In this document: one piece after another, positions 41,669 through 49,917 of the stretch | How the letters are laid out: each line of letters opens with the position of its first letter | Position numbering within the stretch: the stretch's first letter is position 1 | NCBI GenBank assembly: GCA_025455865.1 | Contig: JALOLS010000002.1 | Location: 1 to 53,382, forward strand | Source: Thermoleophilia bacterium | GTDB taxonomy: Bacteria > Actinomycetota > Thermoleophilia > Miltoncostaeales > Miltoncostaeaceae | DNA length: 53,382 bases | Reading direction: 5' to 3' | Program-made: the position numbers and the translations under genes | The notes under the pieces: generated by a model | Databases searched by the model: none | What the model was told of the DNA's origin: nothing | The model's input: the letters and a program-made list of their open reading frames with translations, nothing else

Positions 41669-42484
41669 CTAGGGGACGCCCCCGTCGGCGTCCGCGATCG
41701 CCATGACCACCTCGACCCGGCCCTCCTCGGCGTTGCGGAGCAGGTTGCCGAACCGGAGCACGGGGTCGTCCATGAGGACCCCCCGGCCCTCGCGGCTGCG
41801 GGCGACCGCCTGCCGGTAGAAGTGGATGGCCGCCGGGGTGTGGTCCTGCCACACCCGGACCCGGAAGCCCGCGGCCTCGACCAGCCGCCGGACCTCCGCG
41901 GGGGGCAGCAGGTGGCTCGCCCCCGGCGTCCCGGCCCAGGGCACGGGCAGGTGGATGGGCCCGCCGGGCCCCGCCATCACGTCGAACAGGGCCAGGCGCC
42001 CGCCGGGGGCGAGGATGCGCCGCGCCTCGCGGTAGAGCGCGCCCTTGCCGGGGATGTTCATGGCCGCATGCTGGGTCCAGACGACGTCGAACGCGCCGTC
42101 GGGGAGCGGCAGGGCGGTGGCGTCGCCCAGCACCACGTCGATCCGGTCGCCGAGCCCCACCCGGCGGTCCAGCTCGGCGGCGGCCTCGACGTGCTCGGGG
42201 GTCAGGTCGACGGCGGTCACCCGCGCCCCGAAGCGGTGGGCCAGCGTGCGCGCCGGGCCGCCGATGCCGGCCCCGACGTCGGCCACGCGCGCGCCCGCCC
42301 CGATCCCGGCCAGTGCGGCCAGGCGGAGCGTCGCCGCGAGGCCGCAGGTGTGCATGTGCTCCATCGGCTCGAGGTCCTCGGGCCGGAGCGCGCCCGGGTC
42401 GGCGCCGGCCCGGACCGCGGCGGCGACGAGCGCGGCGGCGAGGTCGGCACGGCCGTAGTTGGTGGTGACCTCATCGACGCCCAT
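41669..42484 (-). CDS. SAM-dependent methyltransferase (UbiE/dimethylglycine-type)
   Basis: 271 residues. Class I methyltransferase with motif I VADVGAGIGGPAR, the acidic strand AVDLTPEH and motif II DVVWTQHAAMNI. GIGGPAR and the helix before it resemble sarcosine/dimethylglycine or tocopherol-type methyltransferases. Substrate not determinable. ATG 42484 lies 7 bases after TAGGGT. Divergent from the universal stress protein with only 50 bases between starts. Confidence 0.85.
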   Translation of the reverse strand: MGVDEVTTNYGRADLAAALVAAAVRAGADPGALRPEDLEPMEHMHTCGLAATLRLAALAGIGAGARVADVGAGIGGPARTLAHRFGARVTAVDLTPEHVEAAAELDRRVGLGDRIDVVLGDATALPLPDGAFDVVWTQHAAMNIPGKGALYREARRILAPGGRLALFDVMAGPGGPIHLPVPWAGTPGASHLLPPAEVRRLVEAAGFRVRVWQDHTPAAIHFYRQAVARSREGRGVLMDDPVLRFGNLLRNAEEGRVEVVMAIADADGGVP

Positions 42485-42491
42485 CCCCGCG

Positions 42492-42497
42492 ACCCTA
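42492..42497 (-). promoter_or_regulatory. -10 box (TAGGGT) for the methyltransferase
   Basis: TAGGGT ends 7 bases before ATG 42484 on the minus strand. With 42522-42527 it forms two back-to-back leaderless promoters in a 50-base gap. Confidence 0.55.
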
Positions 42498-42521
42498 CGG
42501 CCGGCGGCCGCCCCGGGCAAC

Positions 42522-42527
42522 TAGGAT
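42522..42527 (+). promoter_or_regulatory. -10 box (TAGGAT) for the universal stress protein
   Basis: TAGGAT ends 7 bases before ATG 42535, with no Shine-Dalgarno. Confidence 0.55.
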
Positions 42528-42534
42528 CGCGGCG

Positions 42535-43011
42535 ATGGGCGGCCCCTTCACCCACATCGCCTGCTGCGTCGACGACTCGCCGGCCGGCATGGCCGCGCTC
42601 GCCGAGGCGGCGCGCCTGGCGGCCTTCGGGCCCGCCCGGCTCACCGTGGTCCACGTGGTGGAGCCCCCGTCGTTCGCCGGCGCGGTCATGAGCGGGGTCG
42701 CCGCGGCCTTCGGCGGCGGCGGGATGGTCGACGAGGCCGAGGGCCACCGGCAGGCGGCCGAGGCGTTCCTCGCGGCGGCGGTGGACGGCATCGAGGGGGC
42801 GCAGACGGTGCTGCTGGATCCGGCCCGCCACGACTCGGTGCCCGACGCGGTGTGCGACTGGGCCCGCGAGGAGGGCCCGGACCTGCTGGTGGCCGCCACC
42901 CACCGCGGCACGCTCGAGCGGGCGCGGCGGCTGGTCGGGTCGTTCAGCGGCCACCTGGCCCGGCATGCGCCCTGCCCGGTGCTGCTGGTGCCCCCGGGCG
43001 AGCCGGGGTGA
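42535..43011 (+). CDS. Universal stress protein (UspA family)
   Basis: 158 residues. A single Usp domain: CCVDDSPAGMAAL at the start, LTVVHVVEPP strand, DLLVAATHRG, and a C-terminal GSFSGHLARHAPCPVLLVP that stands for the ATP-binding loop in altered form. Usp genes are commonly controlled by DevS/DevR-type systems in mycobacteria. Whether the kinase at 35-38 kb controls this one is an inference from proximity only. Confidence 0.88.
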   Translation: MGGPFTHIACCVDDSPAGMAALAEAARLAAFGPARLTVVHVVEPPSFAGAVMSGVAAAFGGGGMVDEAEGHRQAAEAFLAAAVDGIEGAQTVLLDPARHDSVPDAVCDWAREEGPDLLVAATHRGTLERARRLVGSFSGHLARHAPCPVLLVPPGEPG

Positions 43012-43120
43012 CCGGCCGCGGGCGGCGGGTTCATGCCCGCCTCTCCCCCGCGTAAGGGACCGGAAAGGTCCGGGGCGCATCATCCGCCCCGCCCCGCCCC
43101 GCGACCCTGGAGGTCCCCCG

Positions 43121-43531
43121 TTGCGCACCACCCCCCTCGCGCTCGCCATCGCCGGCGCCGCGCTCGCCCTCGCCCCGGCCGCGCAGGCCGCGTCCGCCCC
43201 CGTCTCCACCCTGCGCACCGAGGGCTTCGGCCGCGTGCTCACCACGCCGTCCAAGCAGGCCGTCTACTTCTGGAACCAGGAGCGCGACGGCCGTGTGCGG
43301 TGCACCGGCGCGTGCGCGGTGGCGTGGCCGCCGGTGCTGGTCAAGCCGGGCGCGCGGGTGCCCACGCGCCTGAGCGGCATCCCCGGCCGCTTCGGGGTGG
43401 TCCGGCGCCCCGACGGGTCCCGCCAGCTCACCCGCAACCGCCTGCCGCTCTACACCTACGCGAACGAGCGGCCCCGGCAGGTGCTGTGCGACAACGTCAA
43501 CGGGTGGTTCGTCGTGCGCCTCTCCGGCTGA
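43121..43531 (+). CDS. Secreted repeat-type protein (COG4315-like)
   Basis: 136 residues. A signal peptide (ALAIAGAALALAPAAQAAS) is followed by the lipoprotein-15/COG4315 pattern: AVYFWNQERDGRVRCTGACA with paired Cys, AWPPVL, GVVRRPDGSRQLT and LPLYTYANE. There is no lipobox, so it is probably fully secreted. TTG 43121 is the start by virtue of GGAGGT 6 bases upstream. Function unknown. The antisense zinc-ribbon gene overlaps its last 35 bases. Confidence 0.82.
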   Translation: MRTTPLALAIAGAALALAPAAQAASAPVSTLRTEGFGRVLTTPSKQAVYFWNQERDGRVRCTGACAVAWPPVLVKPGARVPTRLSGIPGRFGVVRRPDGSRQLTRNRLPLYTYANERPRQVLCDNVNGWFVVRLSG

Positions 43532-43646
43532 CGCCGCCCAGGCGGTCGGCCAGGTCGAGCGCGGTGAGGCACTCCTCGCACGGGCCCTCGGGCGCCGGCG
43601 TGGCCAGCCCACAGGTGGGACAGGGGCGTGTCACGGGGTCGTCCAT
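43497..43646 (-). CDS. Tiny zinc-ribbon protein
   Basis: 49 residues with two CxxC pairs, CPTC and CEEC, 14 residues apart, followed by a short helix and a basic tail ending RRTTR. The pairs and G/C third positions support a real gene despite its size. TACCGT lies 6 bases before ATG 43646, so it is probably leaderless. It overlaps the convergent secreted-protein gene by 35 bases. It may act as a structural or nucleic-acid-binding zinc knuckle; function unknown. Confidence 0.6.
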   Translation of the reverse strand: MDDPVTRPCPTCGLATPAPEGPCEECLTALDLADRLGGVSRRGARRTTR

Positions 43647-43652
43647 CCGCCG

Positions 43653-43658
43653 ACGGTA
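43653..43658 (-). promoter_or_regulatory. -10 box (TACCGT) for the tiny zinc-ribbon gene
   Basis: TACCGT on the minus strand ends 6 bases before ATG 43646, with no Shine-Dalgarno. Confidence 0.4.
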
Positions 43659-43677
43659 GCGCGTCGCGCGGACGACC

Positions 43678-44493
43678 CTAGGCGGAGCGGGGGGGCCGCG
43701 GGAAGAAGGCCGACGTCCGCCGGGCGTACTCGGCGTAGCCGGGCCGGCGGGCGGCGATGTCCTTCTCCAGCAGCGCGACCCCGGACACCCGGATGAGCAG
43801 GACGCTCATCAGCAGCGGCCCCACCGCGCTCACCCACACCCAGCCCCCGGCGGTGGCGGCCACGAGGAAGATGCCCCACCACACGCAGAAGTCGCCGAAG
43901 TAGTTGGGGTGACGGGTGTAGCGCCAGAGGCCCCGGTCCATGACCTTCCCGCGGTTGGCCGGGTCGCGCTTGAAGCGCGCGAGCTGCCAGTCGCCCACCG
44001 TCTCGAACAGCACGCCCACCCCCCAGAGCGCCACCCCGGCCACGGCCAGGGCGACGGGTCCCGCGCCATCGGGCACCTGCCCCATCTGCGCCGGCAGCGA
44101 GACCACCCACATCAGCACGCCCTGCAGCGCGAACACCGTCAGCAGGCTCCTGAGCCAGAAGCGGGATCCGCGCCGGCGCATGGCCGCGTAGCGGAAGTCC
44201 TCACCCTTGCCGGCGTTGCGCCAGAACAGGTACCCCGACAGGCGAAGGCCCCACACGGTCACCAGCGCGACGATCAGCAGGCTGCGGGCCCGGTCGCCGT
44301 CGGCCGCGGCGAACGCCACCCACGCGACCACGACGAAGCCCAGGGGCCAGACCGGGTCGATGATGCTCGCGTTCCGGAGGGGCAGGCTGATGAGCCAGGT
44401 CACCAGCATGACGCCGGCGATGGCGAGGGCCGACCACAGGAGGACGTCGCCGAACACGTCCGCGAGGGTGGCAGGCCCGGTCGTCCCCGCCAA
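43678..44493 (-). CDS. DUF1295 membrane protein (steroid 5-alpha-reductase-like)
   Basis: 271 residues with about six helices. The C-terminal half has LWRYTRHPNYFGDF, the signature of DUF1295 and related steroid 5-alpha-reductase/isoprenylcysteine methyltransferase folds, which bind NADPH or SAM. It probably acts on a lipid. TTG 44493 is the farthest-upstream start; GTG 44457 is the alternative. Divergent from the cyclopropane-synthase gene across about 30 bases. Confidence 0.85.
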   Translation of the reverse strand: MAGTTGPATLADVFGDVLLWSALAIAGVMLVTWLISLPLRNASIIDPVWPLGFVVVAWVAFAAADGDRARSLLIVALVTVWGLRLSGYLFWRNAGKGEDFRYAAMRRRGSRFWLRSLLTVFALQGVLMWVVSLPAQMGQVPDGAGPVALAVAGVALWGVGVLFETVGDWQLARFKRDPANRGKVMDRGLWRYTRHPNYFGDFCVWWGIFLVAATAGGWVWVSAVGPLLMSVLLIRVSGVALLEKDIAARRPGYAEYARRTSAFFPRPPRSA

Positions 44494-44509
44494 CCGGGAT
44501 CGGCGCGGC

Positions 44510-44515
44510 TACCCT
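44510..44515 (+). promoter_or_regulatory. -10 box (TACCCT) for the cyclopropane synthase gene
   Basis: TACCCT ends 7 bases before ATG 44523, with no Shine-Dalgarno. Confidence 0.55.
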
Positions 44516-44522
44516 CCGCCGG

Positions 44523-45608
44523 ATGCGCGACCCCTGGTACCTGCGGCTGGCCGAGCGCCGCCGCCTGCCCGACCCCGTGGTGCGCGCCGCCGTGCGCGCC
44601 CGGGTCGCCCGCCGGCTGCGGCGCGAGGGCCGGGGCGACGTGGAGGCGCAGAGCGAGCGTTTCCGGGCGCTGGTGGCGCGCCTGCGCGCGGGCCAGGTCG
44701 CCGTGGCCCAGGACGCGGCCAACGCCCAGCACTACGAGGTGCCGCCGGAGCTCTTCACCCGGGTCCTCGGGCCGCACCTCAAGTACTCCTGCTGCTGGTT
44801 CCCGCCCGGGGTGGAGGACCTGGCGACCGCCGAGCGGCTCATGCTCGAGCGCACCGCCGAGCGGGCGCGCCTGGCCGACGGGCAGGACGTGCTGGACCTC
44901 GGCTGCGGGTGGGGGTCGCTGTCGCTGTGGCTCGCCGAGCGGCACCCGGCGAGCCGCATCCTCGCGGTCTCCAACTCCGCGCCCCAGCGGGAGTTCATCC
45001 TGGCCCGCGCCCGCGAGCGCGGCATCGCCAACCTCGAGGTGGTCACCGCCGACGTCGCCGACTTCGACCCGGGCCGGCGGTTCGACCGCGTGGTGAGCGT
45101 CGAGATGCTCGAGCACGTGAAGAACACCCACGAGGTGCTCGGGCGCGTGGCCCGCTGGCTGCGGCCCGACGGCTACTGCTTCATCCACGTCTTCACGCAC
45201 CGCACCCTGGCCTTCGAGTTCCAGAGCGGGACGCGCAGCGACTGGATCGGGCGCAACTTCTTCACCGGGGGGACGATGCCCTCCGACGACCTCCTGCTGC
45301 ACATGGCCGACGACCTGGTGGTCGCCGACCACTGGCGCCTGGACGGCACCCACTACGAGCGCACCGCCCTCGCCTGGGCGGCCAACCTGGAGCGCGAGCG
45401 CGAGGCGGTGCTGCCGGTGCTCGAGCGGACCTACGGCCCCGGCCAGGGCGAGCGCTGGCTCCAGCGCTGGCGGTTCTTCTTCCTGGCCTGCGCCGGCCTC
45501 TGGGGGTTCCGGGGCGGGCGGGAGTTCATCGTGTCCCACTACCTGTTCCGCCCCCGCGCCGGGCTCGGCCCGGCGACCCCCACCCACGGAGAGCGAGGCG
45601 TGACTTGA
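44523..45608 (+). CDS. Cyclopropane-fatty-acyl-phospholipid synthase family methyltransferase
   Basis: 361 residues. SAM-dependent methyl transfer to unsaturated acyl chains of membrane lipids. Shown by NAQHYEVPPELFTRVLG, LKYSCCWFPPG, motif I VLDLGCGWGSLSLWLAE, VSVEMLEHVKN and THYERTALAW. The product could be a cyclopropane or a methyl-branched chain. The start is supported by the TACCCT box and the divergent layout. Its stop overlaps the next gene (TTGA). Confidence 0.9.
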   Translation: MRDPWYLRLAERRRLPDPVVRAAVRARVARRLRREGRGDVEAQSERFRALVARLRAGQVAVAQDAANAQHYEVPPELFTRVLGPHLKYSCCWFPPGVEDLATAERLMLERTAERARLADGQDVLDLGCGWGSLSLWLAERHPASRILAVSNSAPQREFILARARERGIANLEVVTADVADFDPGRRFDRVVSVEMLEHVKNTHEVLGRVARWLRPDGYCFIHVFTHRTLAFEFQSGTRSDWIGRNFFTGGTMPSDDLLLHMADDLVVADHWRLDGTHYERTALAWAANLEREREAVLPVLERTYGPGQGERWLQRWRFFFLACAGLWGFRGGREFIVSHYLFRPRAGLGPATPTHGERGVT

Positions 45609-46096
45609 GCGACCTGATCGTCATCGGGTACCCCGACCAGGAGACCGGTGAGAAGGCCTACGCCGAGGCCCAGCGGCTCTCGGACGAGCTGATCATGGAG
45701 ACCTCGGCCCTGGGCCTGGTGACCCAGTCTGAGGACGGCAAGTTCAAGGTGGAGACCCCCCACGGGCCGGGCGCGGGCAAGGGCGCCGCCTGGGGGGCGA
45801 TCATCGGCGGGCTGTTCGGGATGATCCTGTTCATCCCGTTCATCGGCGCGGCGCTGGGCGGGGCCATGGGCGCCCTGTTCGGCGGCATGGACAAGGCCGG
45901 GATCGATGACGAGTTCCGCAGCCGGGTGCAGGCGATGATGACGCCCGGGACCTCGGCGCTGATCATGGTGGTCGAGAAGGTCACCCCCGACAAGGCGGTC
46001 GAGGCGATGAGCGGGTTCGGCGGCGAGGTGCTCAAGACCTCGCTCACCCACGACGCCGAGCAGCAGCTCCAGGAGGCCCTGCACGGCAAGGCCTGA
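45605..46096 (+). CDS. DUF1269 family membrane-associated protein
   Basis: 163 residues. An N-terminal ferredoxin-like half (LIVIGYPDQETGEKAYAE) is followed by a Gly-rich hydrophobic segment (about 60-97), then MDKAGIDDEFRSRV and SALIMVVEKV. This is the DUF1269 layout; function unknown, sometimes stress related. TTG 45605 overlaps the previous stop (TTGA) with GAGG 6 bases upstream. Confidence 0.85.
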   Translation: MSDLIVIGYPDQETGEKAYAEAQRLSDELIMETSALGLVTQSEDGKFKVETPHGPGAGKGAAWGAIIGGLFGMILFIPFIGAALGGAMGALFGGMDKAGIDDEFRSRVQAMMTPGTSALIMVVEKVTPDKAVEAMSGFGGEVLKTSLTHDAEQQLQEALHGKA

Positions 46097-46103
46097 GGGT
46101 CCG

Positions 46104-46135
46104 GGCCGGCACCCCGCGGCTGCGGGGTGCCGGCC
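46104..46135. terminator. 14-bp perfect hairpin between convergent genes
   Basis: GGCCGGCACCCCGC, loop GGCT, GCGGGGTGCCGGCC. It lies 7 bases after the DUF1269 stop and 16 bases before the convergent stop. No U-tract, but it is a very strong stem and could serve both strands. Confidence 0.65.
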
Positions 46136-46151
46136 GGCCAGGGCGTCCGGC

Positions 46152-46562
46152 TCAGGCGGTGCCGGCGGCGAAGAAGCGACGGGCCTTGTCGGTCCCGAAG
46201 ATCCCCCACAGCACGACGAGCGCGATGATGATCTGGGTGACGCCCTGCGTGCGGGAGTGGCCGTCGAAGGCGAACAGCGCATAGACGCCGCCCGCGATCC
46301 AGAAGGCCATCAGGAGCCCCACGAAGAACCGCACCACGTTGCTGCCCTGCCAGAGCCACCCGGCGAGCAGGGCGGTCAGGACGGCCCAGAGGATCGTGAG
46401 CAGGCCGACCCACAGCAGCGACGATGAGGCGAGGTCGGTGTCGATGCGCACCTGGGGGTCGTTGCGCTCGACGATGATGACGATGCCGGCGACGATCGCG
46501 GCGGCGGCCTGGATCCACATGAGCACGCAGACCAGGCCGACGATGAACGGACGGGATGGCAA
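46152..46562 (-). CDS. Four-helix membrane protein
   Basis: 136 residues with four hydrophobic helices and short loops (VERNDPQVRIDTD, FAFDGHSRTQG). No family assigned. TTG 46562 is the start; GGAGG lies 5 bases upstream. A 72-base gap separates it from the glutaredoxin-like gene. Confidence 0.72.
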   Translation of the reverse strand: MPSRPFIVGLVCVLMWIQAAAAIVAGIVIIVERNDPQVRIDTDLASSSLLWVGLLTILWAVLTALLAGWLWQGSNVVRFFVGLLMAFWIAGGVYALFAFDGHSRTQGVTQIIIALVVLWGIFGTDKARRFFAAGTA

Positions 46563-46634
46563 CGGGGCCTCCGGTGGGGGACGAGACGGGCGCGCACGAT
46601 ACCCCGCGGTCCGGACGGGACGCGCGGCCCCGGC

Positions 46635-46943
46635 CTACGCCTCCGGAGGGACCTCGTGCGGCGACAGGCGCCGCTCGCCGCCCATCCAGCCGGGCAGCGG
46701 CGGGCCGGGCGCGCCGCCGCCGTGGCGCTCCTCCAGATACCGGATGATCCGCCGCCGGTCCCAGACCACCAGGTCGCCGTCCACGAGCACCGGGATCAGG
46801 CGCATGCCGGTCCAGGCCTCCAGCCGGTCGCCCAGGTCGCTGCGGCCCGCCACGTCGACGACGGTGTAGGTCGCCTGCAGCCGGTCGAGCACCTGCCGCA
46901 CCTCCACGCACTTCCAGCACGTGGAGCGCTCGTACAGGATCAT
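46635..46943 (-). CDS. Glutaredoxin-like thiol protein (GST N-terminal fold)
   Basis: 102 residues. Thioredoxin-fold start MILYERSTCWKCVEVRQVL with redox pair CWKC, then MRLIPVLVDGD with the cis-Pro, then IIRYLEERHG. It likely reduces disulfides or glutathione/mycothiol-type mixed disulfides. ATG 46943 overlaps the stop of the P60 peptidase gene (ATGA), so the two are coupled. Confidence 0.85.
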   Translation of the reverse strand: MILYERSTCWKCVEVRQVLDRLQATYTVVDVAGRSDLGDRLEAWTGMRLIPVLVDGDLVVWDRRRIIRYLEERHGGGAPGPPLPGWMGGERRLSPHEVPPEA

Positions 46944-48301
46944 CCGGGCGGGGGCGGGACCGCCGGGGTGGTGCCCGGCGCCGGGATGACCGGCTGGGGC
47001 GGGGCGCCCGGCACCGGCGCGGGCACCGCCGGGGTCACCGGCACCGCGGTGGTGGTGGGCGGGGCGGTGGGGGTGGTCGGCGTGACCGGCGCCGTCGGGG
47101 TCACCGGCGTCACCGGGGCCACGGGCGCGGCTCCGGCGCCGGGCCGGTAGGTGCGCGCGCCCTGCATCCCCTCGGGCCAGTAGGCCGGCAGGTAGGAGAC
47201 CGTGACGCCCGCCCGGGATCCGGAGGACTGGATCACCCAGCCGCCGCCGAGGGACATGGCGACGTGGCTCACCGCGTTGTTGGGGGTGCGCCGGCCGCGG
47301 TCGCCGAAGAAGACCAGGTCGGTGGCCTGCATCAGCGCGAGCGGGACGACCTTCCCCCGCCGGCCCTGGGCCATCGTGTAGGTGGTGCGTCCGTCGGGCA
47401 CCTGCAGCCCGGTCTGCTTGGCCCCGGCGCCCGAGCGGTAGGCGAACCAGACCAGGCCGGAGCAGTCGAAGCCGCCGGCCGCCTGGGGGTCCAGGGGCGA
47501 CCGGGGGTCCGGCCACTCGCCGCCCCACACGTACGGCTGGCCGACCTGGGCCAGCGCGCGCTCCACCACCGGGCGGGTCGCCGGGTCGAGCGCGGGGATC
47601 GCGAACTGCTCCAGCGCCCGCACCGCCTCGGGCGTCCCCTCCTGCATGATGTCCGCCCCGCGGCCGGCCATGTAGAGCAGGTCGGCCAGGCGCATGGGGG
47701 CCCAGTCCGGCCGCTCCAGCCCGTCGTCGGGGGAGGGGTAGTTGCGCCTGAGCTTGCCCTCGCGGGCCACCACCGCCGGGGCGAACCCGGGCGGCGTGGG
47801 GATGCGGGCACCGCTCGCGTCGGTGATCCGCGCGAGCTTCAGCAGCGCGTCGTCCCATCCGAGGGCCCGGGCCACCGCGGTCTGGGCCGCGCGGGCGTTC
47901 ACCGGCCGGTCGAGCGCCATCTGCCCGCCCTGGCGCAGCAGCAGCCTGAGGCGCACCGCCTCGCGGGCGGCCTGCCCGTCGGGGTCGTCGGCGGCCACGT
48001 CGGCCCAGGGCTGCCCGAGCGCCCCCGTGGGCAGGTCGGCCAGGCCGGCGAGCAGCCGCACCAGGTCGCGGCGGGTCGCGTCGCGCCCGAGCTCGGCCCC
48101 CTTCATCTCGCCGCGCCACCAGCCGAGCGCCCGCAGCTCGGCGGCCGGCGCCTCGGCGAACCGGAAGGCGGCCGCGGGCACCGGCCCGCTGCGGGGCGCG
48201 GCCAGCGCCGCCGCCCCGGCGAGCAGCGCCGCGGCGGCCACCGGCGCCCCGGCGATGCATGAGGCCAGCGCCAGGCGGCGTGATGTCCGGGATCGGGGCA
48301 T
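46940..48301 (-). CDS. Secreted NlpC/P60 peptidase
   Basis: 453 residues. A signal peptide (basic SRTSRR, hydrophobic run to about 36) leads to a helical region of about 200 residues. It then has an NlpC/P60 domain with catalytic Cys280 (GGFDCSGLVWFAYR) and His346 (SHVAMSLGGG), and a Pro/Thr/Val-rich C-terminal tail of repeated PVTPT units. It should cut peptide bonds in peptidoglycan at the cell surface. ATG 48301 is 8 bases after TAGGGT. Confidence 0.9.
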   Translation of the reverse strand: MPRSRTSRRLALASCIAGAPVAAAALLAGAAALAAPRSGPVPAAAFRFAEAPAAELRALGWWRGEMKGAELGRDATRRDLVRLLAGLADLPTGALGQPWADVAADDPDGQAAREAVRLRLLLRQGGQMALDRPVNARAAQTAVARALGWDDALLKLARITDASGARIPTPPGFAPAVVAREGKLRRNYPSPDDGLERPDWAPMRLADLLYMAGRGADIMQEGTPEAVRALEQFAIPALDPATRPVVERALAQVGQPYVWGGEWPDPRSPLDPQAAGGFDCSGLVWFAYRSGAGAKQTGLQVPDGRTTYTMAQGRRGKVVPLALMQATDLVFFGDRGRRTPNNAVSHVAMSLGGGWVIQSSGSRAGVTVSYLPAYWPEGMQGARTYRPGAGAAPVAPVTPVTPTAPVTPTTPTAPPTTTAVPVTPAVPAPVPGAPPQPVIPAPGTTPAVPPPPG

Positions 48302-48309
48302 CGTCGGCG

Positions 48310-48315
48310 ACCCTA
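48310..48315 (-). promoter_or_regulatory. -10 box (TAGGGT) for the P60 peptidase
   Basis: TAGGGT on the minus strand ends 8 bases before ATG 48301, with no Shine-Dalgarno. Confidence 0.5.
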
Positions 48316-48352
48316 TCGGCTCACCCGGGGTGCCGGGCAAGTACGGGGGTCC

Positions 48353-48381
48353 GCAGGCGCCCGCTTGCAACGGGCGCCTGC
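48353..48381. terminator. Hairpin after the multicopper oxidase
   Basis: GCAGGCGCCCG, 7-base loop, CGGGCGCCTGC forms a perfect 11-bp stem, 8 bases past the oxidase stop on the minus strand. No U-tract. Confidence 0.6.
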
Positions 48382-48389
48382 AAGTTCCG

Positions 48390-49874
48390 TTACCTCGGGA
48401 CCACCTGCACGGTGCTCATCATCCCGTTGTCCTCGTGGAAGAGCACGTGGCAGTGGAACACGAACTTGCCGGTGAAGTCCTTGAACCGGGTGCGCATGGT
48501 CACGGTGCCGCCGTTGGGCCCGACCACCACGTTGTCGTCGTAGGTGATGCCGCGCACCGGCTTCCCGTTCACCTTCGTCACCTGGTACGGGTTGATGTGG
48601 ATGTGGAAGGTGTGCCACTCATCCGTGGTGTTGACGATGGTCCACTCCTCCAGGTCGCCCAGGCGCATGGTCTGGTCGATCCGGGTGGCGCTGAACTCCT
48701 TCCCGTTGACGAAGAACCGCGGGGAGGTGCGGCTCTCGGAGAAGACGATCCGCCGCCTGCGGTCCACCCGCTCGGTGCGCAGGTCCTCGACCGGGAGCAG
48801 CTTGGTCGGGACCGGCCGCCGGGTCGCCTGCGGGCCCTTGATGACCATGGTGGCGATGGTGCGGGTGGGGGCCGAGTAGCTGGGCTGGGCCCGCACCGGC
48901 ACGAAGAACATCGACTGCAGCGCGAACCGCCCGGGACGGCTGCGGGCCCGCACCAGGAACTCGCGGCGCTCGCCCGGGCCGATGAACTGGGTGGTGACCT
49001 TCTGGGTCTCCGCGCGCGGGTTGCCGTCGTCGGCGATCACGAACATCGAGTGGCCCTGCAGGCGCAGGACCAGGAACTTGTCGGAGCTGGCGTTCAGGAT
49101 GCGCCAGCGCTGGGTCTCGCCCGGCCGGATGTCGATGGTCGGGTTGAGCTGCCCGTTGACGAGCTGGAGCTGCTTGGCCGGCGTGGAGCTGGACGGCTGG
49201 CGGATGGGCCGCGGGCCGTTCTCGAACTGGGTGACCTGGTAGACCAGCGTGCGGTCGCGCACGTCGCCGACCCCGGGCAGGTCGTCCAGGCCGCCCCGCA
49301 CGATCAGCGCGCCGGCCTGTCCCGCGAACACCTGGCTCTGCACCAGCGGATGCCGGTGGGGGTGGTACCAGAGCATCCCGGGGACGTGATCCTCCGGGAA
49401 GTCGTACCGGTAGGAGTGCTCGCCGCCGGTCGGGATCGACAGGAACACGTTGTCGCCCGGGTTCTTCGGGCTCACGTGCGCGCCGTGGGTGTGGAGGTTG
49501 GTGGCCTCGCCGAACTGGCCGTCGTTCTTCATGTCGATCTCGAGCCGGTCGCCCGGGTCGATCTCGAGCGTCGGCGCCGGGAACAGGCCGTTCCAGACGT
49601 TGGAGATCGCGGTGCCGCCGGCGATCTGGGTGCGGCTGACCTTGGCCGAGAGGGTCAGCTTGAGCCGGCCGTTCTCGGAGCGCACCACCGGGGGCTCGAC
49701 CAGCGGCTTGCCGCGGGTGAGCACGATCGGCACGGTGGCGTCGGCGGTCGCGACGAGCGCGTCGTCGTCGCTGCCCATCGCGGTGCCCGTGGCGAGCAGG
49801 CCGCCGGCGGCGACCGCGGCGATGCCGATGGCGGCGCCGGCGGCGGCGCGGGCGGTGCGGCGGGGCAGTGGCAT
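48390..49874 (-). CDS. Exported multicopper oxidase
   Basis: 494 residues. A twin-arginine-like signal (RRTARAAAGAAIG) suggests folded export by Tat. Copper ligands are complete: HTHG (His128/130), WYHPHRHP (His171/173), HTFHIHINP, and the C-terminal HCHVLFHED with type 1 Cys475 and a Met nearby. It oxidises metals or phenolics and reduces O2 to water; copper detoxification is a likely role. ATG 49874 follows GAGGACCAGG. The 43-base gap upstream separates it from an MFS gene. Confidence 0.93.
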   Translation of the reverse strand: MPLPRRTARAAAGAAIGIAAVAAGGLLATGTAMGSDDDALVATADATVPIVLTRGKPLVEPPVVRSENGRLKLTLSAKVSRTQIAGGTAISNVWNGLFPAPTLEIDPGDRLEIDMKNDGQFGEATNLHTHGAHVSPKNPGDNVFLSIPTGGEHSYRYDFPEDHVPGMLWYHPHRHPLVQSQVFAGQAGALIVRGGLDDLPGVGDVRDRTLVYQVTQFENGPRPIRQPSSSTPAKQLQLVNGQLNPTIDIRPGETQRWRILNASSDKFLVLRLQGHSMFVIADDGNPRAETQKVTTQFIGPGERREFLVRARSRPGRFALQSMFFVPVRAQPSYSAPTRTIATMVIKGPQATRRPVPTKLLPVEDLRTERVDRRRRIVFSESRTSPRFFVNGKEFSATRIDQTMRLGDLEEWTIVNTTDEWHTFHIHINPYQVTKVNGKPVRGITYDDNVVVGPNGGTVTMRTRFKDFTGKFVFHCHVLFHEDNGMMSTVQVVPR

Positions 49875-49917
49875 CCTGGTCCTCGCTGGTCGGGGGTCCC
49901 CTCGCTGGGCCGGGAGC

